From Lutraria lutraria (Eukaryota > Mollusca > Bivalvia > Venerida > Mactridae), in contig OZ026848.1 in assembly GCA_964023205.1 (NCBI GenBank), forward strand, positions 32,847,912 to 32,911,911: DNA of 64,000 bases, in the 5' to 3' direction. The translations under genes and the position numbers were made by a program. Each line of letters begins with the position of its first letter. Position 1 is the first letter of the stretch. This document shows positions 46,694 to 59,545 of this stretch, piece by piece. The notes under the pieces are model-generated. The model ran no database searches. It was not told the origin of the DNA and saw nothing but the letters and a program-made list of their open reading frames with translations.

Positions 46694-47900
46694 GTAAGTG
46701 TTCGTGTACTTTGTATAAAGTTAATTATGTTCCCGAAATTCTTATTGTTTGTATTTTCTGATCTATTCTTCATTCTGGTCTCAAAACAAACAAATGTTAA
46801 TAGTGTCCTGCCTTCCTAATTCTGTATTAAACAAACTTCAGATGTGTCACAGAAACCATTTATTAATTTCAACAACTGAATAAGAGTCTTTTTAAGGAAT
46901 TCAGATCCTAACTCACAAAAATGTTGTTTTTTCAAAATGGGGCGGACAGATTTTGAAACATTTATAACTTTTACAGGTTTCCATGATAGAAAATGATTTA
47001 CCTTGAGATTTAAAAAAAAAACAATGACATTTCTTTAAGATATCTTCCCTTTAAATTTGCATTTAAGTCTATTGGAGTAAACTATTTTTCAAAGAAAAAA
47101 GAACATCAATTTCAATGAAGTCTTGGTAAAAGATGCAATATGCACATTATCAATGTAATTTGATGAAGAAAAATAAGGACCACAATACAATATCTACTGA
47201 AAGTAATATTTTTCTGTTTTTCAACCAGGGCAACAATTCTTCCAAAAATTTCAAAATCTGAAGAAGTTTCCCCTAAGGATTATGAAAATAGTAAGGGAAA
47301 TAACTCTTAAGTGTTTAAAACATAGTAATACACACTTACCTCCCTTTAATATTAGAAATCTACAGTCACTGTTCAAAAGTTTCACTCCTCATCTGTAATT
47401 ACTGTCAGGAGAATTTAATTCTATTCTGAATGATTTCTTTACCAATTAATGTATAAGTGCACAATGCTTCTGTTCAAATTGATATGTAGTAAAGATTTAT
47501 ATCAGATATCATTATTATGTTGTAACTATGTAGTAGGGAGAATGTTATGAATTTATTATACATAAAACATTGAAGTGGATGATCTGTGTGCCGTAATTTC
47601 ATGTTATGTTTTCTACTGCTATATATAATTGAGACGTAATATGTTTCCATGCAAATCAATTTTAGTTTTGGTTTTGTCTATTCGATAATTATGGTGTTTC
47701 TTCTTAAAGTAGCTAATTCATGTTTAACTTGCTACTGTGCGATTTTATTATATTGATAAAGCTGAATAATCACATGGTCACTGAATGTGATTATTTTAGC
47801 TTCATACCATATTTAATAGTTTTCGTTTATTTTACCATGAGGAATGTTCCATTCCGCATGTATATATAATATTATGTAGCGTATCGTTAAATACATAATA
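46694..47900. other. Sequence after the last secure exon
   Basis: AT-rich sequence with no exon recognised. A long intron is more likely than a gene end because exon 42 has a clear donor and the motor domain is incomplete. Confidence 0.45.
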
Positions 47901-48077
47901 CAGTGCAACTTCTTCAGAGTGGCCCTCTGTAGAGCAATAACCTCTCTGTAACAACACCTTCAAATGTTCCCTTAGCTGGTATTTACTGCTGGTTTAACCT
48001 CTGTTGAGCAACAACCTCTAAATAACAGTCAATACATGCAGCTCCCAAAGGATGTTGCTCTACAGAGGTTGCACTGT
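47901..48077 (-). repeat. Family G repeat
   Basis: acagtgcaacttcttcagagtggccctctgtagagcaat to gatgttgctctacagaggttgcactgta. Reverse orientation relative to 43030-43208. Confidence 0.75.
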
Positions 48078-49784
48078 ACATTCAACAACTCCTAGTATAT
48101 AGAAAAATATTGTATAGCTTACAGAAGAAATCGAATCTCACAGAAGCTATAAATAAATGCAAGCGTTGACTGTGAAATCATGCATCTTTGACAGTTTAAT
48201 TTAATAGCACAATATGTAGATACTTGTATTAACCAAAGATATTTAGTATTGACTGTCACAATTCTTTATCCTAGAATTTATAATGCTTATTTTGGATGAC
48301 AGTTGTGTAAATTGTTAGACGACTGTTGAAGCTGAGTTTTTTACAAACTTGACAGAATTAGACATCATAATTATGTATATATATGTATATGTATCAGCAA
48401 TTAAGGTTACTGTTACACATTGGTGATACCTTCCTGGAAAAGATGAATACAGTTAGTTACTAGCATGTATATCTTGTTGCTAACTTTGTTTTGAGGACAT
48501 AACAATCTTACCTGTTTGTTACAAGATTTTTTTTTGTTATGATTAATGTGGCAAAGTGATTAGTTACCACGGCGATATAGAATGTTTGATGAAAAACCAA
48601 CAACAGTTGTTGAGATGGAAAATTGATTCATTTTTTTTCATTCTCGCTTAATTAAGCTCCCTTCCTCCCATATCGGCAAGAAACTCTGGATGTAGGAATT
48701 TACCACTGTTGCTTATCAAACCACAGTAAAAAATGTAGGTGCCAATAAAAAATGTGTGAAGTCTTTCCTAACTCTCGGCTTTATTGTTTTCTTTCATCAC
48801 TAGGCCTGCAAATCACATTAGTGTCATTATATACATACTTCATTATAACGGTACATTCTATACACTGTTATATACCATCCATGTATATACTGATCTTGTA
48901 CACTGATTCCTATCTTATCTCTGCCTTAAAGTTTGCCTCAGTTTGTCCAGGCCCAAGTTCTTACAAACTTCTCAAGGTGTGATGTTACTTGAGTCAGGTG
49001 TTCAATTTCATTGTTTAATTAAAAGATTCACCCTTGATTGTGATACATGTACTTTTTTTAAAATGACTTCAACTGCTCAAAATGCAAGCACTTGAAAATT
49101 TGAGTTTGTGTCAGATTTCAAATATGATCTTTTATGGAATAATTGTTAACCTCAGGGTGTCTCAGTGGACCTTATATTTTAGCATTTTACCAATTCATTA
49201 ACTAAATATGTTAAATGGACTCCAGGCGTTTGGAAAATATCTCCTACCTGATTCATTTTTTGTGTCTTGTATTGTTTGATATAAAAGCTGAAGATCTTAA
49301 CCTTCTTCAGACCACCACTCTACAGTGAAGGCATGTACAAAACATTAAAGAAACCTTCACCAACTTTTCTTGTTTAATCCTATCTTATTCTCAGCTTTCA
49401 TTCAGTATACATACTTGCTCTTATTTTATGATTTTCTGGTATTTATAAATAATTTTTTCCAGAGACCCATAAAATATTATTTACTTATTCATATAAATTA
49501 GATTTTCTTTGCATATAAACCTCTAGCTCTTTGGTAAATAATTTAGTGTTCTCCTTTCCTGGATTTTGGACAAAATACAAGAATGAATCGTTTCTTTAAG
49601 TTTAATTGCTATTTTTAATTCTAAAACACTCATCTTTTGAAAAGCTTTGTAATAATGTGCAAGCACCAACATTTACGCACAACTAGTTCAAGCAGTTTAT
49701 TTACCAGACTGGTTCTGTTATTTTGTTTTGAATAAGTTTTATTCAATTTACTTTCTCCATTTGTTATCTGATGTGGTTTAAAGA
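48078..49784. other. Noncoding stretch
   Basis: AT-rich, with no exon, RNA gene or shared repeat recognised. Confidence 0.4.
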
Positions 49785-50131
49785 CACCACCATTCAAAAT
49801 AGTGAAAGGGCATATAAAGTGTACATGTACCCCTGTCTGTCCATTCAAATTGAATGTAGTTTTGTTTAATCACGCCCCATTGAATGGCGGTAGAGCATAA
49901 AGTCTTACCCCTGTCCATCCTTATGTCTGTCCAGATTTTGGTTTCCGAGCAAGAACTTATTTCAAGAAATATTTTATGGATTGGTTTCATATTTTACATA
50001 GAGGTGTATAATAATAAAATACAGATCGAGTTTTATTGCCGTAAAAATCCAAACATTTTCACAGGAGTTATGTCCCCTTTTTGACTAAGCTCTCAGTGGG
50101 GCATTCATGTCCTCCGGACATACTTCTAGTC
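49785..50131 (+). repeat. Two adjoining family B repeats
   Basis: A truncated left end (caccattcaaaatagtgaaagggcata) is followed by a full copy from about 49873 (cgccccattgaatggcggtagagcataaagt) ending gtcctccggacatacttctagt. Looks like one copy inserted in or beside another. Confidence 0.65.
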
Positions 50132-50320
50132 TTTTGCATAACATTGAGATTTATTTTTCTGGTTTATGCCTCAGATTAACTGAATATTTCTATGTTGATG
50201 GTTTTAATAAGATAACCATAGGCAGATAAATACCTTCCCAATCTAGTGCTGCTACTAATTAAAACTCTATAAACACTGCTAATTTGTCTATCTTCTCTCT
50301 CTCTCTACATCTAACCACAG

Positions 50321-50380
50321 TGCTATGTTAGAGTACAGTCAAGAGAATTCATGGTCTTTAATTCCAGATTGGCATTCCAA
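50321..50380 (+). CDS. DNHD1: Candidate exon 43 (GC donor)
   Basis: After a very strong pyrimidine tract (ctctctctctctacatctaaccacag) 20 codons are open in phase 0: CYVRVQSREFMVFNSRLAFQ. The donor would be ccaa|gcaagt, a GC donor. The beta-strand-like pattern suits the segment after exon 42, but no distinctive motif is visible, and the 3.6-kb gap from exon 42 makes it tentative. Confidence 0.42.
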
Positions 50381-50814
50381 GCAAGTATTATCTACCTATA
50401 GAATATGCTCACTGTATGAAAACAAACTGTTCTTAATTACTTACAGACTTATTGTAAATTTCTTCTAAATGTTGCTTGTAATGTAATGACCTGACTGTAT
50501 TGTATGCTATAGAATGTCTGTACATATACCCCATCAATCATTTAGGTTGTTATAATAATCAAATGTTGATGTTTAATAATGGCCGCCTGGAAAATATCAT
50601 TTACCTCATGAAATTTTGATTGAAGAGTTATTACAATTTTTACTTTATTTTGTAAGACATCAAAGCTTTCTACTCATTTGAAGCTACTTATCACATAAAA
50701 TTACATTCATTGAAGTATAATTCTTTGAAAATGGTCAAATGATCTGCACTAATGCACAGGAGTTTAATTTATAGAGAACAGGTTTGCTTCAGATAGAGAG
50801 AGATTCGTACCATT

Positions 50815-51680
50815 ATAGACTGGTACCAGACTATCACAAGGGGCTGGTACCAGACTGTCACAGGGGACTGGTGGACTGGTGCCATACTATAACAGGGGCT
50901 GGTGGACTGGTAGACTCGTACCAGACTTTCATAATTATAGACTGGTACCAGACTATCACAGGGGACTGGTACCATACTATAACAGGGGACTGATACCAGA
51001 CTATCACAGAGGACTGGTACCAGACTGTCACAGTGGACTGGTACAAAACTATCACAGGGGACTGGTACCAAACTATCACAGAGACTGATACCAGACTATG
51101 ACAGTGGACTGGTACCATACTATAACAGGGGGCTGGTATCATACTATAACAGTGGACTGGTACCATACTATAACAGGGGGCTGGTATCATACTATAACAG
51201 TGGACTGGTACCATACTATCATAGAGTACTGGTACCAGATTATCACAGTATACTGGTACCAGACTATCACAGAGTACTGAAACCAGACTATCACAGGGGA
51301 CTTGTACCATACTACAACAGAGGACTGGTACCAGACTGTCACAGTGGACTGGTACAAAACTATCACAGGGGACTGGTACCAAACTATCACAGAGACTGAT
51401 ACCAGACTATGACAGTGGACTGGTACCATACTATAACAGGGGGCTGGTATCATACTATAACAGTGGACTGGTACCATACTATCATAGAGTACTGGTACCA
51501 GATTATCACAGTATACTGGTACCAGACTATCACAGAGTACTGATACCAGACTATCACAGGGGACTTGTACCATACTACAACAGGGGACTGGTACCAGACT
51601 ATCACAGGGGACTGGTACTAGACCATCACAGAAGACTGGTACTAGACTATCACAGGGACTGGTACCAGACTATCACTTAG
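50815..51680 (+). repeat. Minisatellite, 24-bp unit, with higher-order duplication
   Basis: The unit is actggtaccagactatcaca plus gggg, carrying the palindrome ggtacc; about 35 copies. A block starting at about 51011 recurs from about 51322 (offset near 311 bp), with the second block lacking one 48-bp pair of units. Being 8 codons long it keeps frames open on both strands (for example DWYHTITG), which explains the long ORFs here. Confidence 0.95.
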
Positions 51681-53625
51681 TATAATCTTCGTTTGAAGGT
51701 TCAGAACTTCTTTCATGATATTATAATCTGACAGTTGGTTGAAATAAGAACAATTTGTTCCATATACATTTGTATTAACTTGGTTTGAAATTTGAGAAAC
51801 AAACTATTTTTTGACTTTGGAATCATTATAAGATAATACAAATATTTTTTTTCCTTCTAGATACCCTTTAGAAAAACATGAAAATGGACTTAAAGAATTT
51901 ATTTCAACCAACATAAGAATAAACAAAATTAAACAAGTTATGTCTTCCTGCATCTTTTCTTCCACTTGTTTATTTTGATCTAAAGGCAATAAAGTTCAAA
52001 TTTCCAGGATTTCAACTTTCCAAGTAAATTGTTTCATCTTGGAATGAATAGTTTACAAGTATATATAAGTTTATCCTGAGTAAATCTTTGCAGGAAGATC
52101 TTCATAACAAATGTTTGAAATCTGGGAAGATAAGGAAAAAGACCAGCATGATATTGGTTGATTTTTTCATGTTTTATCAGGAGTGAAAATCATTTATTTT
52201 CTATCATCATGCGGTAACAGATTATTTTGCAATTAACTCATGCATTTAACTCACCGATGAAATGGAAATAAGGGTTTCTAACCTTGATATTGCCATTTGA
52301 ATAATTAATTGATCACCTGACAATTCAAAATTTATTTTGTAAACACTGATTTTTTTGGGGGGTAATTTGCTCTGTAACTGTTCCATAAATATTCTACCTT
52401 TCTGAATTCCACTTATATACCAGCAATTAAACAAAGTAAGTTAAATTTTAATAGAGCCTTGATAAGTTTTTGTATTTGAACAATGATTTGATTTGATATG
52501 AAATAAGAAAAGTGAATTTGATGCATGATAATATAACACTTTAACATAAAGTGCTTAAATTCAAGGATTCTGCAGAAAGATTTTTTTTACGCAACCTTGA
52601 AATACTCTGAGCTAAGATAGAAAAACAAGCAGCTGTCTTCATTGACATTCAGTGATAAAACTTGCACAGGTTTGAGTACAATACATCAAGATTTCACAAT
52701 ATTATCACCTGTTTAAAACAACACATTATAACCATATCACAGCACTGCTTGTAAGGTGATGCCTCAGCTTTTTTCTATAAAATCAAGATGCAGTTTACCA
52801 GTATCATATTTGTTTCATAATAGTTGTTCTTTCTCAAAATCCATGCTGCCATATTGACAGCTTACATGATTTTTCATGGTTTTAGCTATTTATTATGAAC
52901 AGATTTATGTCTAACTACATGTATCAAGTTTGTGCTTACAATATGCTTTTTAGACTGTTTCTTGAAGTTTACATGTATCAGAAAATGAAGATTACAGAGC
53001 TGCTATCAAAATGTATAAAGCTATATCTGACTAGAAAAGCTACATAATTTTTTCAAAACGTGTAAAATCACTTTGTTTTCATAACCTTTAATAGTATTTC
53101 TCATCAAAAGAGTTTAAACAAAAACTGTCCATGTACTTTAACAAATAACGATGGTCACAAGTTTTCATAACAATGTGTTCAAACATGCCCTGCCGGCTTT
53201 CACACAAAAAATATCTAAACAACAACATATTTTACCTCGGAAAAGTGGAAAACTATGCCTGATTGAACATTGAGAATGTTTGATTTTTTTTAATTTTTAA
53301 ATTCCGAGTTAACTCCCTTTCATTTCTATTCAAAATTTACAGGTTGCTTCCAATATTCCTTATTTAAATTTAGGTACTAACTTGGGTATGATTCTTATCA
53401 CATACAAACAATTATTCTGCCAATAAAAGGACTGTCAGATATAGCTTTATACACTTAAAGGTGTTAAAACTGACTTTGCAGTACAGTTGCAGAGGTGAAG
53501 GCTTACCACTGGTCAGTAAAACAATCTTCAAAAACAACTGACCAAATGCTTCGGGATATGTGCATGGTTCTATTTTATCAAACTAAATTGTTATACAATA
53601 AATCTGCCTTTAATGCTGATCTCGC
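51681..53625. other. AT-rich noncoding stretch
   Basis: Scanned for the missing dynein C-terminal exons; none found. No shared repeats. Confidence 0.4.
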
Positions 53626-53858
53626 ACCCACCTCTGTGGTCGAGTGGTTAAGGTTGCTGACTTCAAATCACTGTTACCTCTCACTGATATAGGGTCGTGG
53701 GTTCTAGCTCAACTACCGACAATGTCTCTGTATGTGAGAAAGTAGGCATCAGATTCTGATTACGGAGGATGGGAGTCTTATACTGGTTCTTCCCAGGAAT
53801 GATGGTTAGATGAACTGTCCAGCTCATATGACTCTGACTGTTGAAAAGGGGCGTATAA
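53626..53858 (+). mobile_element. tRNA-derived SINE
   Basis: acccacctctgtggtcgagtggttaagg (A box), gtcgtgggttctagctc (B box changed), gagaaagtaggca, tactggttcttcccaggaatgatgg and tgttgaaaaggggcgtataat. Same family as 31291-31525. Confidence 0.78.
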
Positions 53859-54235
53859 TGATGACCTAACTTTTACTCATGTGTAATAAAAACATACTGA
53901 AAAAATGTACAATCCTATTTTTATTGTTGTTTTGTGTTGTTAAACTTTTTAACATTGGCATCATTATGTGAATGACGGAAACTCATGTTGATTAGGCATT
54001 AATGGTCATCCAGTTTCAAGGTTCCCTTTGTTGTAGAATAACAGATAATTACCAGGATAATGCTTTCCAGATGTTCCTTCATCATGAATAGGTTGTTGAG
54101 TTTACTTGGATACCTCCTCTACTGATGTTTTGTCTTGTTTTCCTATCAACTTAAATGTTGAGTGACTTTACATCTGAATCCGATCTCATGTTCTGCAATA
54201 AATGTTCATCACTATTTGATTGCTATTTATCTGGT

Positions 54236-54500
54236 TATACCCCTACTATAAAATACATGTAGTGGGGGCTATACAGTATAGAAGTCACTTTGTCTGTTGG
54301 TCTGCCTCGAAATTTGTCTGGGCTGTAACTTTTTCATTCAATGGAGGATTTTGAAATGTTAACCATCAATAGACAATGTGTCGTGTGCAACTCCCATGGC
54401 TGTAGCTCCGAGGTCACACTTAGAGTTTAAAGGTTATAATTTTGGTATTTCTGACGAGTACGCTCTGTAACTTCTTCATTCATATTGGAGGATTCTGGAA
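54236..54500 (+). repeat. TATACCCC-type repeat, truncated (family E)
   Basis: Starts ttatacccctactataaaatacatgtagtgggggctata, with inverted termini close to those of 56930-57956, then cagtatagaagtcactttgtctg. The right end is not recognisable. Confidence 0.5.
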
Positions 54501-55363
54501 TAAGTTACCACAAAATTTAATGTTCACCATTATTAAACTCACTATATTCAGTCAAAATAAGAAATTAAACTGCAAAAAGAATAAGGCTCTCTCTCGGTGT
54601 ATGTATAGGATTTCACACAAAAAACATTACTGATGCTCTAACTTGATTATTATGTTTTCTGATTTTTTTGTGTTGATTTATGACTGAATAATTCCACAGT
54701 AAATGTACAAGTAAGTAACATTGGCAAATCTTCAGGTGTCTGTCATTTCACTCTTATGTTATATAAGATCACATCTGTGCAATTCATCAAGCTAAAAGAT
54801 TAGAAGTAATATACATAATTATAGCACTAGTGGAGGATACCATGTCTTCTTTTGATGTAAATAAATCCCATACTTTGAGTTAATATATTTATTGTGACAT
54901 TTCCTTAATAATCTTGTATATTCCTGTAATGTACAAACCACAGTTGTTAAACTACATTGTTTGAGTAATAACTACTTTATTTTCTGCTTCCAAAGGTTAA
55001 CTTATATTCTCTGATGAGAAAGGAATTTAGTTAATTAACAGTTTTTACCTGACAAAGTATTATTTATAATTCTCTATTTCAGTGTCTAGCTAACTCTTAG
55101 TATGTTTACCATTATATTTGTGTTTTTATTGTTCTCAACAATTAATGCATCATATTGTTCTTACTTCGCCTGCTTATATTTATGTATATTCATTTATAAG
55201 ATATTTCTGTGTGCTGCAACACAGAATAATAAAGATTAATTGTTTAGTCAATGCTATGCTATCCCCCTAAACCTGAGGTGAAGTTTTATCAAGCCATATT
55301 CCTGTTGGCAATTCTCACGTTTTTACCTCATATATAATTAGTATCAAAATAATAAAATATTTT
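54501..55363. other. Noncoding stretch
   Basis: AT-rich, nothing recognised. Confidence 0.4.
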
Positions 55364-56475
55364 TTATGCCCCCGCCATGAAATGGCGGATTGCATATAAT
55401 GTTTACCCTGTCCGTTGGTGTTTGTGTGTGGGGAGGGGGTGTTCGTGTGTGTGTGTTTGTTTGTGTGTTACGGATTTTCGTGTCTGGCTCATAACTTTGT
55501 CATGCATGATTGGATTTTGAAATAATTTGGCACAAATGTTCAGGATAACAACGCAATGTGTCATGCGCAAAATCTGTTTCGCTTGCTCAAAGGTCAAGGT
55601 CACAGTTGACACTTAAAGCATTATATGTATATGTTCGTGTCCAGCTTATAACTTTGTCATGCATGATTGGATTTTGAAATAAATTGGCACAAATGTTCAT
55701 CATATCAAGATGATGTGTCATGCGCAACAACTGTGTCGCTTGCTCAAAGGTCGAGGTCACAGTTGACAATTAAAGCATTATATGTATATGTTCGTGTCCG
55801 GCTTATAACTCTGTCTTGCATGATTTGATTTTGAAAAAATTGGCACAAATGTTCATCATATCAAGATGATGTGTCATGAGCAAAAACTTTGTTGCTTGCT
55901 CAAAGGTCAAGGTCAGAGTCAACACTTAAAGCATTGTGTGTATATGTTTATGTCCGGCTTATTACTCTGTCATGCATGATTGGATTTTTAAATAAACTGG
56001 CAAAAATGTTCCTCATATCAAGACAACGTGTCATGCATATCAACTGCATCACTTGCTCAAAGGTCAAGGTCACAGTGGACGTTCAAAGTTTGTGCATATT
56101 ATTATGGATGTAGTGAAAATGTATTTTCGTGTCCGGGTCATAACTTTGTCATGTATTATTGGATTAAATTGGCACAATTGTTCATCATATTAAGATGATG
56201 TGTCATGTGCAAAAACTATGTCACTTATCAAAAGGTCAAAGTCACAGTGGACACTTATATATTTATGTTCAATCGTTAGATTGAAATAGTGAAAGTACAT
56301 GTAGTTGTGTGTTTACCATCCTTAGGTGATCTTTACCTCCCACTATGGGCAGCATTCATAAGCAACCTGCTCTATATAAAATTATGTTGTATTCACATAT
56401 TTGCCACAAAACACTCATTTCTGTGTCCAGTGTGAAATGGCGGGGGCATCCGTGTCCTACGGACACATTTCTAGT
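55364..56475 (+). repeat. Composite family B repeat with ~157-bp units
   Basis: Left end tttttatgcccccgccatgaaatggcggattgcata and right end atggcgggggcatccgtgtcctacggacacatttctagttt. Between them lie about five diverged units (starts near 55478, 55634, 55791, 55946 and 56126) with ttcgtgtccggcttataactttgtcatgcatgattgg and ctcaaaggtcaaggtcacag. Confidence 0.85.
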
Positions 56476-56929
56476 TTAGATATTGTATGATGAAACACGA
56501 TTTGTTTTCAAATTCTTTTTCATATCACTCATCAGCGCCATAGGATCCAGGGGGATGGGGGATTTACCCCTCTAATAATTTAGGATGGTATTTAAATGGG
56601 GTTATAACTAATTCTTATATCCCCCATGGACAAAATCTAGAATTCCCCCCTCCATAATTTTGGATGTACATTTGTAATTGTAGTTACCTAGAAAAGGCTA
56701 TAACTAAGCATACCCTTCCCTTGTTGCCTGTCAAAATCTTATACACACCCCCTGCCATCTGAAATTGCTTCCTACAGGTCTGTATATTCCTGGTATAACT
56801 GTTTGAATCTTATGAAATATAGCTTTGTTTTGCTTAATGATACTTAACAAAATTAAGTCTTACAAAAGATGCAAGTCAGCAGTTTTATGCTGAGTCATAA
56901 GTAAATAATTATGTACTAAGCAATTTATT

Positions 56930-57956
56930 ATACCCCCAGATATGAAATATATGGGGGCTATATTGGATTCACGCTTGACGGTCGGTCGGTCGGTCCGTGC
57001 GTCTGTAGACACAATTTGTCCGGAGAATTTCTCAGCAACTACTTACAGGATTTCAATGAAACTTCACAGAAGTGATCAGTAGTAAGCCTAGTTGTGCTAG
57101 CTTAAAGCAATTTTCGTTCGGATTAATTTTTACTGAGTTATACCCCTTTGTTGTTTTTATACAGTATATACAACAGGCAAATTTTGTCCGGACAATTTCT
57201 CAGCAACTACTCACAGGATTTCAACGAAACTTCACAGAAGTGATCAGTAGTTAGCCTAGTTGTGCATGCTTAAATCATTTTTCATTTGGATTGATTTTCA
57301 CTGAGTTATAGCCCTTTGTTTTTTTCTACAGTGTATACAATAGGAAAATTTATCCTGACTATTTCTCATTGACTACTGCCAGGAATTCTTTAAAACTTCT
57401 CAGAAGTGATAAGTAGTTATCCTAGTTGTGCATGCATTAAGCTTGTCTTGGTTGGTTAAATTTTCACTGAGTTATGGCCCTTTGTTGTTTTTATACAGTG
57501 TATATACAATATCTCAGTAACTACTCATAGGAATTCAATGAAACTTCACAGAAGTTATAAACAGTTAGCCAAGTTGTGCATGCAATAAACAGGTTTTGTT
57601 TGGATTAATTTTTACTGAGTTATGGCCCTTTGTTTTATACAATTAGGTTAATTTTTCCCGTACCATTTCTCAGCAACTACATTCAGGAATTCAGTGAAAC
57701 TTCTTAGAAGTGATAAGTAGTTTGCCAAGTTGTACATGTCCACAATTGGTTTTGTCCAAGTAAATTTTAAAGAGTTATGGCCCTTTGTTATTTTTTATAT
57801 AATGTATATTTAGAAACTGGTCAGGATATATCTAAGCAACAATTTGCAGGTATTAAAAAATGAAAATGCATTATATTTCCCTCTGTAAAATGTAACAATA
57901 ACTGTGTCAAGGCCGCATCTGGGGGTATTCATCACCTTTAGTGATAGTTCTAGTTT
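56930..57956 (+). repeat. Composite repeat, family E (TATACCCCC ... GATAGTTCTAGTTTA)
   Basis: Left end attatacccccagatatgaaatatatgggggctata, a (GGTC)n run, then about five diverged ~170-bp units with tttctcagcaactac, aacttcacagaagtgatcagtag and gagttatggccctttgtt, and a right end tctgggggtattcatcacctttagtgatagttctagttt. Confidence 0.85.
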
Positions 57957-58270
57957 ATCATTGTTGAATACAGAATGACTATTAATTGAATAAGTATCAT
58001 GCATTGTCCATAAATATTTCTACATAACATGAACACATTAATTCAGACAGTGTTAATTAGTACATACAATCACTTAACTTGTTATAATTAACCTTGATTG
58101 GGTTCATATGCCTTTGTACTCAAACATACCTTGATAATAGATAACACTGTAAAACTTGTATCACCATTTTGTGTTCCTCGAGATTTTCTCTGTTTTCTCT
58201 GCTAAAAGACAGTCAGGCCAAAGAAACCAACATGTCAGCTTCGTAAAGCCACCATTCAAATGGTCAAAAG
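57957..58270. other. Noncoding stretch
   Basis: Nothing recognised. Confidence 0.4.
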
Positions 58271-58324
58271 CTTTGAATGTAGTATTTTATCATGCCGCTT
58301 TGAATGTAGTATTTTATCATGCCC
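58271..58324 (+). repeat. 26-27-bp direct duplication
   Basis: ctttgaatgtagtattttatcatgcc occurs twice back to back (from about 58271 and 58298), at the left end of the family B repeat. Confidence 0.8.
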
Positions 58325-58558
58325 CTTCGCATGTTGGTAGAACATAAAGTGTTACCCCTGTCTGTCCTTCCGTCCGTTCAAATTTTGATTTTCTGAGCGA
58401 TAGCTCAAATATTTCATGGATTGGTTTCACATTTTACATGAATGTGTATAATAATGAAATACAGGCCATTGTAAAAATCCAAACATTTTAACAGGAGTTA
58501 AGGCCCTTTTTTTACTTAGCACTCAGCGGGGACATTCATGTCCTCGGGACACATTTTA
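58308..58558 (+). repeat. Family B repeat
   Basis: tatcatgccccttcgcatgttggtagaacataaagtg to gtcctcgggacacatttta. Confidence 0.7.
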
Positions 58559-59451
58559 AGCGTGGTATGTTGTGGTACTTATGTTTCAATGATTACAGTG
58601 TAGTGATTGTTTTGACTGTTTCAAGCAAGCTCAATAAATTTGCCAAAGTTTGTGTAAAATTTGGCAGATATCTTTCCCTAATCAATATAAGGAAATAAAA
58701 AGTGCCAACTCATCCCATTTGTGTCAAAACAATCAGATAAGAATCTAAACTTATATTTTATGTGGCCTATTCTCCATGTGACATATATAAGCAGATGAGG
58801 GTACCAGTCTGAACAAGCCAGGTAACTCTGTACACCTTGAATGTTGTAATTATAATGTCAGCAATGCTCTTGTGGTATTTACAAACTTAAGATTTTGTCT
58901 TCTGATAGCAGAATGCACTAGTCTTAGTTATGATTGATGTGGACATCCCTGTAAACAGATAGAACATAGCAGGTTCAAAGATTTGTATTCTATTTTGTCA
59001 AACTGAGGCAGCCCTTACAAGACCCTTACAATACAGTTTCTTCACCACACTTCGCCACCTTTAACCTGATACGACCAATGTTCAGTCATTTATTTATAAC
59101 AAAACAAGAACTTAACAAACTTTAGATAAACAGGATCTGTCATGTTAAAATATAAATACATCATTCTTCACTGTGTATCAATCTATGTATGATCCATGCT
59201 GTGGTAGATCAATCGGCTAGTGTTTGTTTGTAAACAAAAACAACTTGTTCTGTAAACAAATCATTTTGAAGCCAATCTTTGATATACAAATATTGATAAA
59301 TGTTTTCGCTGTAAACAACTACTGTTTTTGTGCTTGATATTAAAAGTCCTTTTTATATTCCATGTTGATTGCTTTAGGGACTGATCTGAAGAGGGAAGTA
59401 TTAATGATACGTTCTGTTACTTTCTGGTAATAATGTTCCAGTATTCATCAT
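58559..59451. other. Noncoding stretch
   Basis: Nothing recognised. Confidence 0.4.
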
Positions 59452-59545
59452 GTTTTTATGCCCTCAACATCAAATGATACGGGGGGGGGGGGGGCATACG
59501 CTTTGCCTCATCAGTCCATCTGTCAGTCCATCAACATGTCAAGCT
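59452..59545 (+). repeat. Truncated TATGCCC repeat with G14 run
   Basis: ttttatgccctcaacatcaaatgatac followed by 14 G (59481-59494) and catacgctttgcctcatcagtcc. Left end only. Confidence 0.6.

Noticed and set aside
50769..51573. ORFs of up to 174 codons with VPVPCDS or DWYHTITG repeats
   Set aside because: Products of the 24-bp minisatellite on either strand, with no start context or other support.
53495..53692. ORF MKAYHWSVKQSSKTTDQ as a missing dynein C-terminal exon
   Set aside because: No match to the C-terminal dynein blocks, and its last third runs into a SINE.
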